A stretch of 56,495 bases of DNA from Lachnospiraceae bacterium (GTDB lineage Bacteria; Bacillota; Clostridia; Lachnospirales; Lachnospiraceae): positions 1 to 56,495 of the forward strand of contig JAAWIS010000015.1 of the NCBI GenBank assembly GCA_022796475.1, written 5' to 3'. This document shows positions 16,747 through 26,210 of the stretch, in pieces; position 1 is the first letter of the stretch, and each line of letters begins with the position of its first letter. Both the position numbers and the translations under genes were made by a program. A model generated the notes under the pieces. That model had not been told where the DNA came from, did no database searches, and worked only from the letters and a program-made list of their open reading frames with translations.

Positions 16747-18150
16747 CTATTTTGATTCCTCTTCCTCTGTATCATCAACATCGATTTCGTACTTTTTTAT
16801 CTTATCATAAAAAGAGCTTCTTGATATTCCCAGTTTTTGGATCGCCTCTGTTTTATTGGAAAATTTTTTCAGCGCTTTCTGAATTAAATCCTTCTCCAAA
16901 ATTTCCGTCATATCCTTCAGATTATAATTCATATCCTTAGCTCTGGGAACCTCCATATCCTCTGCAGACCGCAGATACTGCGGCAGAGCATAGACATCAA
17001 TTAAATTATCATCACGCATAATACAGGCGTGTTCGATTACGTTTTGCAGTTCCCGGATATTTCCCGGCCAGTCATATAGATTTAAACAGGTCATCACCCT
17101 GGGATCTACATTGATATTCTCGCCGGTAATCTTTTTTACCAAATGATGCACCAGAATCGGGATATCTTCTTTCCTGGAGCGCAGAGGTGTAATTTTTAAT
17201 TCAATCACATTTAACCGGAAATACAGATCTTGTCTGAATTTACCGATCCGAATCAATTCCTCCAGATTCTGATTTGTGGCTGCCACAATCCTTACATTTA
17301 ACGGAATGGGCCTGGAGCCTCCGATCCGTTCTACCTCCCGCTCCTGAAGCACCCTGAGCAGCTTTACCTGCATATTAACCGGCATATCCCCAATTTCATC
17401 CAAAAAAATAGTTCCGTTTTGGGCCAGCTCAAACTTTCCCGCTTTTCCCTCTTTCCTGGCTCCCGTAAAAGCCCCTCCTACATAACCGAATAATTCGCTT
17501 TCCAAAAGGTTATCCGGGATTGCGGCACAGTTTACTTTTACAAAAGGCCCTTCATGCCGCTGGCTGTTTGCATGGATAATTTTGGCCATAATCTCTTTTC
17601 CTACTCCGCTTTCTCCCCGGATTAGGACATTGGCTGAAGATTTCGCCACCCGGATGGCAAGCCCTAATACATGCTTCATATGGGAATTTACTGTAACAAA
17701 CTCCCTGGCCTGCTGAGCTGTCACAGAAGAGTCAAACTGCTCCTCCAGATACCGGTTCATCTCCTTGGTACGCTGGAGCTTTGATACAAGCTTAATATAT
17801 TCTGTCGTATTATTAAAAACAGAAACGCCTCCTACCACTTCTCCATGATACCGGATTGGACAGGAGATCCCCACTGAGTCCATATTGGCAGATTTCAGAT
17901 ATTCCGTCCTGTGGATCAGGGCAGTTCCTGTTTTTAATGCCTGGATAGCAGGTGTATGCTCCTCCTCAATATCGCAGAGCTTTTTCCCGATAATCTGCTC
18001 TACTTTACGGTTAAAGGTTTTTTCATAGGCCTGGTTGATATATACAACTCTGGTTTCCTGATCAATCACCATCACGACATCCGTAACATTATCCATTATT
18101 TCACAAAACAGCTTATTCTCAAACAACTTTCCGTACTCTTCTGGCATCAT
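16747..18150 (-). CDS. PAS-domain sigma-54-dependent transcriptional activator (bEBP)
   Basis: A 467-aa activator with an N-terminal PAS domain (VVMVIDQETRVVYINQAY, residues about 20-120), a complete AAA+ domain with Walker A GESGVGKE (about 179-186) and the sigma-54 contact loop GAFTGA (about 226-231), the FLDEIGDMP Walker B, and a Fis-type HTH at the end (KTEAIQKLGISRSSFYDKI). Since all motor motifs are intact it should be able to open sigma-54 promoters. The PAS domain probably senses the pathway substrate or its CoA form. Start ATG 18150 or 18147 after AGGGG; the reading frame continues upstream to a TTG at 18249 but without a site. A terminator follows, then the operon promoter. Confidence 0.9.
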   Translation of the reverse strand: MMPEEYGKLFENKLFCEIMDNVTDVVMVIDQETRVVYINQAYEKTFNRKVEQIIGKKLCDIEEEHTPAIQALKTGTALIHRTEYLKSANMDSVGISCPIRYHGEVVGGVSVFNNTTEYIKLVSKLQRTKEMNRYLEEQFDSSVTAQQAREFVTVNSHMKHVLGLAIRVAKSSANVLIRGESGVGKEIMAKIIHANSQRHEGPFVKVNCAAIPDNLLESELFGYVGGAFTGARKEGKAGKFELAQNGTIFLDEIGDMPVNMQVKLLRVLQEREVERIGGSRPIPLNVRIVAATNQNLEELIRIGKFRQDLYFRLNVIELKITPLRSRKEDIPILVHHLVKKITGENINVDPRVMTCLNLYDWPGNIRELQNVIEHACIMRDDNLIDVYALPQYLRSAEDMEVPRAKDMNYNLKDMTEILEKDLIQKALKKFSNKTEAIQKLGISRSSFYDKIKKYEIDVDDTEEEESK

Positions 18151-18300
18151 ACCCCTGCACCGCCTTCTATATTCATTACTGTTCACGCTAACCGTTTGCA
18201 GCAACAAAGATGCACAAATAACGATTGCTTTCCCCCAAGAATAGCACAAATTTTGAAAGTTGGGAAGAGGTTATGAGCAAAATTCCTTTTCAGCCACTTT

Positions 18301-19764
18301 CTAAGCCGCTTGTTTTTCTCCCTTTTTCTCCTCCTCTATCATCTCTTTCAACACTTCCAAAGCCTTTTCCAACTGGTTGTCGGAAACCCGGTTTTCCTCT
18401 TCCAAAGCTTCCATATGGCTGTCTGTTTCTTCTTTTCCTTCTTCAGCCGGCTCATCCTCTTCTTGTGATTCCTCTTCTTCGTTCTTTCTTTCTGCTTCTT
18501 TCGATTCTTCCGGTTCCTCTGCCGATGCTTCCTCTTTTTGCAGCATCTCCTCTGGAATTTCATACTCGATTTCCACATCCGGCTCTAATCCGATTCCGTG
18601 AAGATCAAATCCGCTGGGGCTATAGTAATGTGCAGTAGTCAGTTTTACTGCTGAACCATCCCCTAACGGCAGAAGTGTCTGGACAATTCCTTTTCCAAAG
18701 GTTGTAGTTCCTACCAGCTTGGCTTTCTTATAGTCCCGCATCGCTCCGGCAAATACCTCAGAAGCGCTGGCAGAATTTCCATCCACTAAAATCACCACAG
18801 GAAGTTCCATGCTGTGCCCGTCTTTACAGTAATATTTCTCTCCCTGTTCATTTTTATCTGCGGTCGAAACGATAAGGGTTTTTTTACCTTCTTCCGAGTA
18901 CTCATCCAAATCATCCGGAAGCATATAGTCAATCATATCCACTGCCGTATCCAGCACACCCCCGGGATTTCCTCTGAGATCGATTACCAGGCCTTCCATT
19001 CCCTGGCTGTCCAGATCGTCCAAGGCAGCTTTAAACTGTTCCGTTGTGATATCGTCAAACTGGCTGACCATAATATATCCCATCTGCTCTGCCTCCATCC
19101 GGTATTCTACCGTAGGAACCTCGATCTGCCGCCTTACTACATCCACCTCTACATAATCCTCTGCTGACGGACGGAACATTTTTAAATGAACAGTAGTCCC
19201 TTCCTCCCCTTTTACATGCTGTTTTACCAGAATATCCAAGTCAATATCTGCCGTTACTTCCACATCATCTACCTGATAAAAAATATCACCTACCCGAAGG
19301 CCTGACTCCTCAGCAGGAGTCCCTTTAAATACTTTCGCAATAGACACGGTTCCAGTTACCATATTTTTCGAAACCATAGCACCGATTCCGCAGTATTCTC
19401 CTGATGTTTCCTCAATCAAATCATAAAATTCCTCTTCCGTATAATAAACGGAATAGGGATCATTTAATCCTGCCATCAGCCCTTTATAAATATACTCTTC
19501 TACATTTTTCCCATCTTCATCAAATAAAAAATAATTCTCAATAATGCTTTGCAGCTTCCTTGTTTTCCCTTCCACCTGGCTCCAGTTAATATCCGAACTA
19601 TTTCCCGCCTGTACCGGGCTGCTTTCTGCCTGCATCTGACGGTCAATCATTGCCTTGCCAATCATAAAAATCCCCGCAGACATCCCTACAATTACTAACC
19701 CTGCAAAAGCAGTTACCAGTGAACCAATCAAGATACCTTTCCAAAATTTATTTTTACTCTCCAA
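18301..19764 (-). CDS. Carboxy-terminal processing protease (S41, CtpA-like)
   Basis: An N-terminal membrane anchor (residues 8-38), a PDZ domain (about 125-205) and an S41 protease core are present. The catalytic pair is Ser333 in GNSASASE and Lys358 in TTFGKG, spaced 25 apart as in known enzymes. A C-terminal tail from about residue 415 is very rich in Glu and Lys and probably unstructured. It acts outside the membrane, trimming wall or envelope proteins. Start is TTG 19764, 9 nt after AGGAG; no suitable ATG is close. It closes a run of ftsE, ftsX and an EnvC-like gene, suggesting a link to septal wall hydrolysis. Confidence 0.9.
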   Translation of the reverse strand: MESKNKFWKGILIGSLVTAFAGLVIVGMSAGIFMIGKAMIDRQMQAESSPVQAGNSSDINWSQVEGKTRKLQSIIENYFLFDEDGKNVEEYIYKGLMAGLNDPYSVYYTEEEFYDLIEETSGEYCGIGAMVSKNMVTGTVSIAKVFKGTPAEESGLRVGDIFYQVDDVEVTADIDLDILVKQHVKGEEGTTVHLKMFRPSAEDYVEVDVVRRQIEVPTVEYRMEAEQMGYIMVSQFDDITTEQFKAALDDLDSQGMEGLVIDLRGNPGGVLDTAVDMIDYMLPDDLDEYSEEGKKTLIVSTADKNEQGEKYYCKDGHSMELPVVILVDGNSASASEVFAGAMRDYKKAKLVGTTTFGKGIVQTLLPLGDGSAVKLTTAHYYSPSGFDLHGIGLEPDVEIEYEIPEEMLQKEEASAEEPEESKEAERKNEEEESQEEDEPAEEGKEETDSHMEALEEENRVSDNQLEKALEVLKEMIEEEKKGEKQAA

Positions 19765-19788
19765 TGTTTTTATCTCCTATCTGTTTTA

Positions 19789-21012
19789 TCAAGGGCTTAC
19801 ATAGAAAGACGGATTCACATAAACCCCGCCGCTGCGGATGCCAAAGTGCAGATGAGGCCCTGTGGAAAATCCGGTAGAGCCTACTGCTCCAATTACCTGC
19901 CCCTGTTCCACTGTCTGGCCTGCAGATACATCCAGTTTGGAACAATGCATATAGACGGTAAAAATCCCGCCTCCATGGCTGATCATCACATAATTCCCTG
20001 CTGAATAACTGTAGGCGGCAATGCTTACCACCCCTTTGGCAGCAGCTACAATACTGCTTCCAGTACTGGCACCAATATCAATACCCTGATGATTTGCAGA
20101 AGCCCCTTCCATAGGTGAAGTTCTGTTTCCAAAGCCGGATGTAATCCTGGCGCTGGAAGGGCAGGGCCATATAAACTTAATATTCCCTAAATCAGCCGTA
20201 GTATACGAATTCCCCTGAGCCTGAGCTTTCTTTCGCTCCTCTTCCTCTCTTCTTCTGGCTTCTTCCTCTTTCCGCTTAATTTCTTCTTCCAATTGGCGGA
20301 TTTTTTCCTCTTGCGCAGCGATATTTTTTTGGTATTCGGCAATCTGGTCCTGAGCTGATGCAATCTTTCCTTCATAGCGAACCAGCTCTTCCTGCTTTGC
20401 CTGCAAAAGCAGCTCCACAGAAGCCTGTTTTGCCTGAACAGAAGCCTGGAAGGCCATAAGCTCCTGCCGTTCGTTTTCCAAAACCTCTTCCTGCTGGGCT
20501 ATGGCCTGTTTTGTAGCTTGATATACATCTAACTGTTTTCTGTCATATTCCGATATTTTGCTGATATATTCAGCCCGGTTCAAAAGCTGGGCAAAATCTT
20601 TTGATTCGATCAGAAGATCCAAAAAAGAGGTATCACCTTTCTCATACATATATTTTATGCGCAGCTTCATTGAAGCATACTGTTTTTCCTCTGTCTGCTT
20701 TGCCTCTTCTAGCTGTATCTGAGTAGCGGCAATCTCCTCTTCCTTTAACTGAATCTGACCATTTAGCACTTCCTGTTCCTTTTCAAGTTCCTCCAGATTG
20801 ACATCCAATTGTCGGATATATTCCGCTACATCATGTTTCTGCCCTTCCAGCCCTGACAGTATCTGCTCCGTCTTTTTCTTTTCCTCTTCCAGTGCAGACG
20901 CCTCTTTCTTGGCTGCATCTATCTCCTGATTCGTTCCGTATACAGGAAATACGATTCCTGCTGCCAGAAGAAGGCCCATTCCAGCAATTCCCATCCGCTT
21001 CCATGGTTTCAT
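19789..21012 (-). CDS. Murein hydrolase activator/M23 peptidase (EnvC-like)
   Basis: This 407-aa protein has a signal peptide (residues 1-26), a long coiled coil (about 30-275, heptads rich in Glu, Lys, Gln) and a C-terminal LytM/M23 domain. The metal-site motifs HQGID and GPHLHFGI are intact, so unlike Escherichia coli EnvC it may be an active peptidase. Coiled-coil LytM proteins are docked to FtsX and released for activity by ATP hydrolysis in FtsE. AGAGG lies about 9 nt before ATG 21012. The gene directly follows ftsX, which supports this partnership in cell separation. Confidence 0.88.
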   Translation of the reverse strand: MKPWKRMGIAGMGLLLAAGIVFPVYGTNQEIDAAKKEASALEEEKKKTEQILSGLEGQKHDVAEYIRQLDVNLEELEKEQEVLNGQIQLKEEEIAATQIQLEEAKQTEEKQYASMKLRIKYMYEKGDTSFLDLLIESKDFAQLLNRAEYISKISEYDRKQLDVYQATKQAIAQQEEVLENERQELMAFQASVQAKQASVELLLQAKQEELVRYEGKIASAQDQIAEYQKNIAAQEEKIRQLEEEIKRKEEEARRREEEERKKAQAQGNSYTTADLGNIKFIWPCPSSARITSGFGNRTSPMEGASANHQGIDIGASTGSSIVAAAKGVVSIAAYSYSAGNYVMISHGGGIFTVYMHCSKLDVSAGQTVEQGQVIGAVGSTGFSTGPHLHFGIRSGGVYVNPSFYVSP

Positions 21013-21085
21013 CTTAATGTACCTCTAATCAATTCCTTTTCTTGCCCTCTGGCTTTATTCAAACAGACCTGTTCCCCTGCCGGGA

Positions 21086-21994
21086 TTACACCTTTAAATG
21101 CTTACAAATAGTAAAGAAACTTGCAAAAAATCCAATCCCTCCGCCCAGAAAAAATGCAGCGGCAATCATGTAAGGAAGCAGCGTTTCAATTGGAAGCGGC
21201 GTAAAAATCCCGCTGATAATCGTATAATGCTGAGCCACATAAGAGGATGCTTTTTGATACAAAACATACGTTCCTATCAAAGGAAGCACAGCTCCTGCTA
21301 TCCCAAGAACAAGGCCTTCCACTACAAAGGGTGCACGAATCATGCTGTTCGTTGCACCAATCAGCTTCATAATTTGATTTTCATTTTTTCGGAAAGCTGC
21401 AGCTACAGAGATGGTATTGCTGATCAAAAAAACTGCAACCGCCAAAAGAATTGCAATAATCCCTCCGGATACAAGCCCTGTCATATGGCTGATATTTTCA
21501 AGCCCCTCTGCCACAGAAGTTGAATAATTTACTTTCCGAATCCCCTCCACAGAAGAAAGAAATTCCACCATATCAGCCTGCATTCTGATATCATGCAGAA
21601 AAATTTCAAAAGAAGCAGAACCAGCCAGGGGATTGTCATCAGCAAACCCTTTTGCCAGCTCCTCCATGCCGGCAAAATACTCCATTTGAAAACTTTCCCA
21701 CGCTGCCTCCGGAGAAATATAGTCCATCTCCCGCACTGCTTCCATCCCACTAATCTGATTTCCAATCTCTAAAATCTGCTCTTCTGTAAGGTTTTCATCG
21801 AAAAATACTGTAATCCCCACAGTTGTTTGAGCCGACTTTGCAAAGTGGGCTACATTTCCAATAATTGCAAAGAACAGGCAAAATAAAAAAATACACGCAG
21901 AAATCGTAGCCGCCGAAGCCAGCGAATGAAGGAAATTTCTGCGTATATTTACAAGACCTTGTTTCAGGCAATAAAAAAATGTACTAAATTTCAT
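21086..21994 (-). CDS. ftsX: Cell division protein FtsX
   Basis: A 302-aa membrane protein with one N-terminal helix (AATISACIFLFCLFFAII), a large extracellular loop (residues about 50-165) and three C-terminal helices, the FtsX topology with the FtsX-type permease domain (NTISVAAAFRKNENQIMKLIGATN region). The extracellular loop should contact the EnvC-like protein encoded next. Its ATG overlaps the ftsE stop by four bases (ATGA at 21994-21991), giving coupled translation at equal amounts. Confidence 0.92.
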   Translation of the reverse strand: MKFSTFFYCLKQGLVNIRRNFLHSLASAATISACIFLFCLFFAIIGNVAHFAKSAQTTVGITVFFDENLTEEQILEIGNQISGMEAVREMDYISPEAAWESFQMEYFAGMEELAKGFADDNPLAGSASFEIFLHDIRMQADMVEFLSSVEGIRKVNYSTSVAEGLENISHMTGLVSGGIIAILLAVAVFLISNTISVAAAFRKNENQIMKLIGATNSMIRAPFVVEGLVLGIAGAVLPLIGTYVLYQKASSYVAQHYTIISGIFTPLPIETLLPYMIAAAFFLGGGIGFFASFFTICKHLKV

Positions 21995-22689
21995 CGGGAT
22001 ACCGCCTTTGTATTTTGTAAACAGCGTTTTTTCGTATCGCTGACCACCTGCCCTTTATCCATGGTAATCACACGCTTCTTCATGGTATCCACCATTTCCT
22101 GGCTGTGGGTTACCACTATAACCGTAGTTCCCTGCCGGTTCACCTCATCCAAAAGTTTCATGATCTCACTGGCATGGAAAGGATCCAGGTTCCCTGTAGG
22201 CTCATCCGCCAAAAGCACTTTAGGACGGTTAACCAGCGCCCTGGCGATTGCTGCCCGCTGCTGTTCCCCGCCTGAAAGCTGCCTGGGATTTGCTTTATAT
22301 TTGGAGGACAAGCCTACCATGCGAAGCATCCGGGGAACCGATTCCCGGATCGTCCGGTTCGATTCCCCGATTACCCTTTGGGCAAAAGCAACATTTTCAA
22401 AAACAGTACGATCGGTTAAAAGCCTGAAGTCTTGGAACACCACGCCCAGTTTCCTGCGGTATTTCGGGATATGGCGGCGCTTCATCCTGCCTAAATCCAT
22501 ATCATCCACCACAATTCTTCCTGACGTAGGTTCGGACTCTTTTAACAACAGTTTCAACAGCGTGGTTTTTCCCGATCCGCTCCGGCCTACAATAAATACA
22601 AATTCCCCGTCTGCTATACTGAAAGACACATCCCTCAGCGCTTTATTTCCTGTTTCATATACTTTGCTGACTTTTGTAAAACGGATCAT
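21991..22689 (-). CDS. ftsE: Cell division ATP-binding protein FtsE
   Basis: A 232-aa ABC ATPase with Walker A GRSGSGKTT (residues about 35-43), the signature LSGGEQQRAAIARAL, Walker B VLLADEPTGNLD and the switch His in VVTHSQEM. The LLKESEPTSG segment after Walker A and pairing with ftsX identify it. It forms a dimer on the inner face of the membrane and drives FtsX. The start lies 3 nt after the stop of the upstream CdaR-like gene with no good Shine-Dalgarno sequence, so it probably depends on translational coupling to that regulator gene, which is unusual. Confidence 0.93.
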   Translation of the reverse strand: MIRFTKVSKVYETGNKALRDVSFSIADGEFVFIVGRSGSGKTTLLKLLLKESEPTSGRIVVDDMDLGRMKRRHIPKYRRKLGVVFQDFRLLTDRTVFENVAFAQRVIGESNRTIRESVPRMLRMVGLSSKYKANPRQLSGGEQQRAAIARALVNRPKVLLADEPTGNLDPFHASEIMKLLDEVNRQGTTVIVVTHSQEMVDTMKKRVITMDKGQVVSDTKKRCLQNTKAVSR

Positions 22690-22692
22690 TCT

Positions 22693-23781
22693 TTAGTATT
22701 CCATACTTTCCATATACTTCATGTACTTTACTACCATCAAGGCAATCTTAAAGGTAATGGCATCCTCAAATACCCTCAGATCAAGACCGGTGCTTTTTTG
22801 CAGCTTGTCCAGACGATAAACAAGAGTATTTCTGTGAATATAAAGCTGCCTGGAAGTTTCTGAAACATTCAGGCTGTTCTCAAAAAACTTATTAATGGTG
22901 GTTAATGTTTCCTCGTCAAAATCATCCGGCGATTTATTGTCGAAAATTTCCTTGATAAACATGCGGCATAACGGAAGAGGAAGCTGATAAATCAATCGTC
23001 CGATTCCAAGATGGGAATAAGCTACTACATTTTTATTGCTGTAGAAGATTTTTCCTACATCCAGTGCCATCTTAGCTTCTTTATAAGACCGGGATACCTC
23101 TTTAATCTCATTTACAATGGTTCCAAAAGCTACATGAACCTTGGTCATGGCTTCTGTATTCAGCATATCCAAGATGGTGCTTGCCGTCTTTTCTAAATCT
23201 TCATAGGTTTCGCCCTGCTTAATCTCTTTTACCAGAATAATATTTTTTTCATCTACTGCCGTTATAAAGTCCTTGGTTTTAGCCGCGAACAGACTTCTAA
23301 CGGTTTCTAACGCATTCACATCTTTTTCATGCTGGGTTTCAATTAAATAAACCACACGCTTTACATTGGTTTCAATGTGAAGCTTTTTGGCCCGGTTATA
23401 AATATCTACCAGAAGCAAATTATCCAGAAGCAGATTTTTAATGAAGTTATCTTTGTCGAACCGTTCTTTGTATGCTACCAAAAGATTCTGCACCTGAAAT
23501 GCTGCAAGTTTCCCTACCATATAAACATCGTCACTGCCGCCCCTGGCAAGCAAAATATACTCGAGCTGGTGTTCGTCAAACACTTTAAAAAACTGATATC
23601 CCTGAATCACCTGGCTGTCCGCAGGAGAGTCTACAAATGCCAGGATTGAACTTTCGTATTCCTCCGCATCATTAAAGGTAGTTGCCAGCACTTTGCCTTC
23701 TGTATCACAAATGCATAAATCAATTCTGGTGATTCCCTTTAATCCCTCGATGGTAGTTTGAAGTATTTGATTTGAAATCAT
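22693..23781 (-). CDS. CdaR/PucR-type helix-turn-helix regulator
   Basis: The 362-aa protein has a weakly defined N-terminal sensory part (residues 1-110), a GGDEF-like central region and a C-terminal PucR-type HTH (SLNVSETSRQLYIHRNTLVY followed by RLDKLQ, about residues 310-340). Family members regulate sugar diacid, purine or amino acid genes, but the ligand here is unknown. Start ATG 23781 follows AAGGAG by 9 nt; an earlier in-frame start lacks a site. The gene ends 3 nt before ftsE, so it appears to head the ftsEX-envC-ctpA transcription unit. Confidence 0.8.
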   Translation of the reverse strand: MISNQILQTTIEGLKGITRIDLCICDTEGKVLATTFNDAEEYESSILAFVDSPADSQVIQGYQFFKVFDEHQLEYILLARGGSDDVYMVGKLAAFQVQNLLVAYKERFDKDNFIKNLLLDNLLLVDIYNRAKKLHIETNVKRVVYLIETQHEKDVNALETVRSLFAAKTKDFITAVDEKNIILVKEIKQGETYEDLEKTASTILDMLNTEAMTKVHVAFGTIVNEIKEVSRSYKEAKMALDVGKIFYSNKNVVAYSHLGIGRLIYQLPLPLCRMFIKEIFDNKSPDDFDEETLTTINKFFENSLNVSETSRQLYIHRNTLVYRLDKLQKSTGLDLRVFEDAITFKIALMVVKYMKYMESMEY

Positions 23782-23865
23782 TCCAATTCTCTCCTTTTCG
23801 TCAAAATTACAGGTCAATAAACTTACGTTGTTTTATCCTTTCTTCTATATCTTAATGCAAATAGC

Positions 23866-23899
23866 TAAAAAAAGCAAGCGAGTATCATACCCGCCTGCT
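23866..23899 (-). terminator. Terminator after the sugar-ABC ATPase gene
   Basis: On the minus strand an 11-bp stem (two G.U pairs) joins 23888-23898 and 23874-23884 around a 3-nt loop, followed by seven T. It ends the ATPase transcript before the CdaR-like gene. Confidence 0.88.
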
Positions 23900-23922
23900 T
23901 GATTTTACAAATTTTTCAGAAA

Positions 23923-25038
23923 CTAGTTCAGAACAACTTTCTCAGTTTCTTTATCGAATACATGGATCTTATTTAAATCCATAGCTAATTTAACAGTATC
24001 ACCAGGTCTTGCAGTTGTACGCGGATTTACACGTGCTGTACAGCTTGTGTCGTCAATGTCAAAGTATAAGAATACTTCAGCACCTAACATTTCGTATACA
24101 CGGATCGTAGTGGTCAAAACAGCCTTTGGATTAGCAGCTAACCAAGCCTCATCATCATGTAAATCTTCCGGACGGATACCCATGGTAACGGTTTTTCCTA
24201 CATAACCGCCTGCTTCCAGCTTCTTTGCCTTTTCTGCCGGCAATGCGATGGTGTTATTTCCGCCAAAGGTTAAAGTAACGTCAGCTCCGCTCTTTGCTAC
24301 AGTTGCTTCTACCAGATTCATCTGAGGAGCTCCGATAAAGCCTGCAACAAACTTATTGCCTGGCTTATCGTATAAGTTCTGAGGAGAATCTACCTGCTGA
24401 ACGATACCGTCCTTCATAACAACGATTCTGGTACCTAAAGTCATAGCTTCGGTCTGATCATGGGTTACGTAGATAATGGTAGCTTCCAATCTCTGATGCA
24501 GCTTGGAAATCTCAATTCTCATCTGTCCTCTTAACTTCGCATCCAGGTTGGACAGCGGCTCATCCATCAGGAATACCTTAGGACTACGAACAATCGCACG
24601 GCCCATGGCAACACGCTGTCTTTGTCCGCCGGAAAGAGCCTTTGGCTTTCTGTCTAACAAGTGGGATAAGTCAAGGATTCTTGCTGCTTCCTGAACCAGC
24701 TTGTCAATCTCATCCTTTGGTGTCTTTCTTAACTTTAAGCCAAATGCCATGTTGTCATATACTGACATATGAGGATACAGAGCATAGTTCTGGAATACCA
24801 TCGCAATATCACGATCTTTTGGCTCTACGTCGTTAACCAGCTTGTTGTCGATATATAATTCACCAGAGGAAATATCTTCCAAACCTGCAATCATACGAAG
24901 GGTTGTGGACTTACCACATCCGGATGGTCCTACGAAAATAACAAATTCCTTATCTGCAATCTCTAAATTAAAGTCTTTAACAGCTACAAATCCATTTGGA
25001 TACCTTTTCTCAATGTGTCTTAAAGATAAACTTGCCAT
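23923..25038 (-). CDS. Sugar ABC transporter ATP-binding protein (MsmX/UgpC-like, shared ATPase)
   Basis: The 371-aa protein has an ABC domain with Walker A GPSGCGKSTTLR (about 38-49), signature LSGGQRQRVAMGRA, Walker B VFLMDEPLSNLD and the switch His in THDQTEAM, then a C-terminal TOBE region ending near NKIHVFDKETEKVV. This is the CUT1 carbohydrate importer ATPase type. No permease or binding-protein gene is nearby and the gene stands alone between a hairpin and its own terminator, which fits a multitask ATPase that serves several sugar importers, as MsmX does in Bacillus subtilis. AGGAGG precedes ATG 25038 by 7 nt. Confidence 0.9.
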   Translation of the reverse strand: MASLSLRHIEKRYPNGFVAVKDFNLEIADKEFVIFVGPSGCGKSTTLRMIAGLEDISSGELYIDNKLVNDVEPKDRDIAMVFQNYALYPHMSVYDNMAFGLKLRKTPKDEIDKLVQEAARILDLSHLLDRKPKALSGGQRQRVAMGRAIVRSPKVFLMDEPLSNLDAKLRGQMRIEISKLHQRLEATIIYVTHDQTEAMTLGTRIVVMKDGIVQQVDSPQNLYDKPGNKFVAGFIGAPQMNLVEATVAKSGADVTLTFGGNNTIALPAEKAKKLEAGGYVGKTVTMGIRPEDLHDDEAWLAANPKAVLTTTIRVYEMLGAEVFLYFDIDDTSCTARVNPRTTARPGDTVKLAMDLNKIHVFDKETEKVVLN

Positions 25039-25178
25039 AACAAATCCTCCTACTTTTTCAATTAATTATGATAATACCTTTAATTCAAACATGCTTCAGC
25101 TTCGCGGCCCCCACCGTTCTGCCTTTTTGTTTCTGGTGTAATCATACTTTATTTTTTGCCTTTTTGCTATGCTTGAAA

Positions 25179-25208
25179 TAGCCAAAAAGAATTTTTTTCT
25201 TTTGGCTA
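25179..25208 (-). terminator. Probable terminator of the YitT-family gene
   Basis: TAGCCAAAAAGAA (25179-25191) pairs with TTCTTTTGGCTA (25197-25208) with one bulge. On the minus strand it lies about 70 nt after the YitT stop and is followed by TTTC. The rest of the 238-nt gap (25039-25276) holds no other recognisable signal. Confidence 0.6.
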
Positions 25209-25276
25209 ATCTGTATATGCAAAATAAAAACTATCCGAAATGTCAAATTTATACTTTAAAAATTTGCAGAGGCTTG

Positions 25277-26119
25277 TCAATATTCGATAAAGCCCTCTCC
25301 CAGCACTTCCCTGGCATCACTAACCGTAACAAAGGCCCTTCTGTCATATCTTTGCACCAATTCTTTTAATTGGCTGATTTCCTTTTTTGATACCACACAA
25401 TATATCATCTGCTTTTCTGATTTTGAATACATTCCCGTAGCCGCCAGTCCGGTTACGCCCCGGGACATTTCCCCCATAATTGCTTCTGCAATTTCCTGGC
25501 ATTGGTCAGAAATAATAAATACGGCCTTTGAAAACTTTAATCCCTCAATCATCCCGTCAGAAACTCTTGCCAGCCCGTAAATGGCGATTAAAGCGTATAA
25601 AGCTGGCCGGATTCCAAATACAGCGGCGCCTAACATTACGATCAGCGCATCCAGCACCTGCATGATCTGGGAAATCGAATAATGAGGCATTTTTTTCTGG
25701 ATCAGCGCTGCCAACATATCCGTTCCCCCTGTAGTAGACTGGGCAAGAAAAACAAGCCCTGTCCCCACTCCGCTGATCAGCCCGCCAAAGAGGGCTGTTA
25801 ACAGCATATCATCCTTCGGAATCAAGGCAAGTTCGGGAATCATGTAGAGGGAAACTGACAAAGCTGCTGTGGCCACAAAAGTCCTCTTTATAAAACGCCA
25901 GCCTTTTATCTTTAAAGATACCAAAAATAGCGGGATATTCAGAAATGTATTGGTACACCACAGCGGAATTCCTGCCAGATTTTTTAAAATAATGGCAGCG
26001 CCGGATACGCCTCCAGTTACCAGTCCCGCCGGATCATAAATATTTTTAATTGCAAATCCCATAATAAATGAACCGGCTATCATCATGATATAGTCTGTCA
26101 CAGGTGCCCGTTTAGTCAT
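25277..26119 (-). CDS. YitT-family membrane protein (DUF161 + DUF2179)
   Basis: The 280-aa protein has about five hydrophobic helices in residues 10-190, with the family motifs NIYDPAGLVTGGVSGAAII and FLAQSTTGGTDMLA, followed by a soluble C-terminal DUF2179 domain (residues about 200-280). The family is widespread in Firmicutes, and its transport substrate is not established. AAGGAGG lies 9 nt before ATG 26119. It seems to be transcribed alone. Confidence 0.88.
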   Translation of the reverse strand: MTKRAPVTDYIMMIAGSFIMGFAIKNIYDPAGLVTGGVSGAAIILKNLAGIPLWCTNTFLNIPLFLVSLKIKGWRFIKRTFVATAALSVSLYMIPELALIPKDDMLLTALFGGLISGVGTGLVFLAQSTTGGTDMLAALIQKKMPHYSISQIMQVLDALIVMLGAAVFGIRPALYALIAIYGLARVSDGMIEGLKFSKAVFIISDQCQEIAEAIMGEMSRGVTGLAATGMYSKSEKQMIYCVVSKKEISQLKELVQRYDRRAFVTVSDAREVLGEGFIEY

Positions 26120-26210
26120 GTCTGCACTCCTCCTTACTGCTCCTATGTACTCTCGGAATCTCTCTGTGCCTGATTTTGTGAGTTAAGCGTTTAACTCCAA
26201 GAGTACATTC

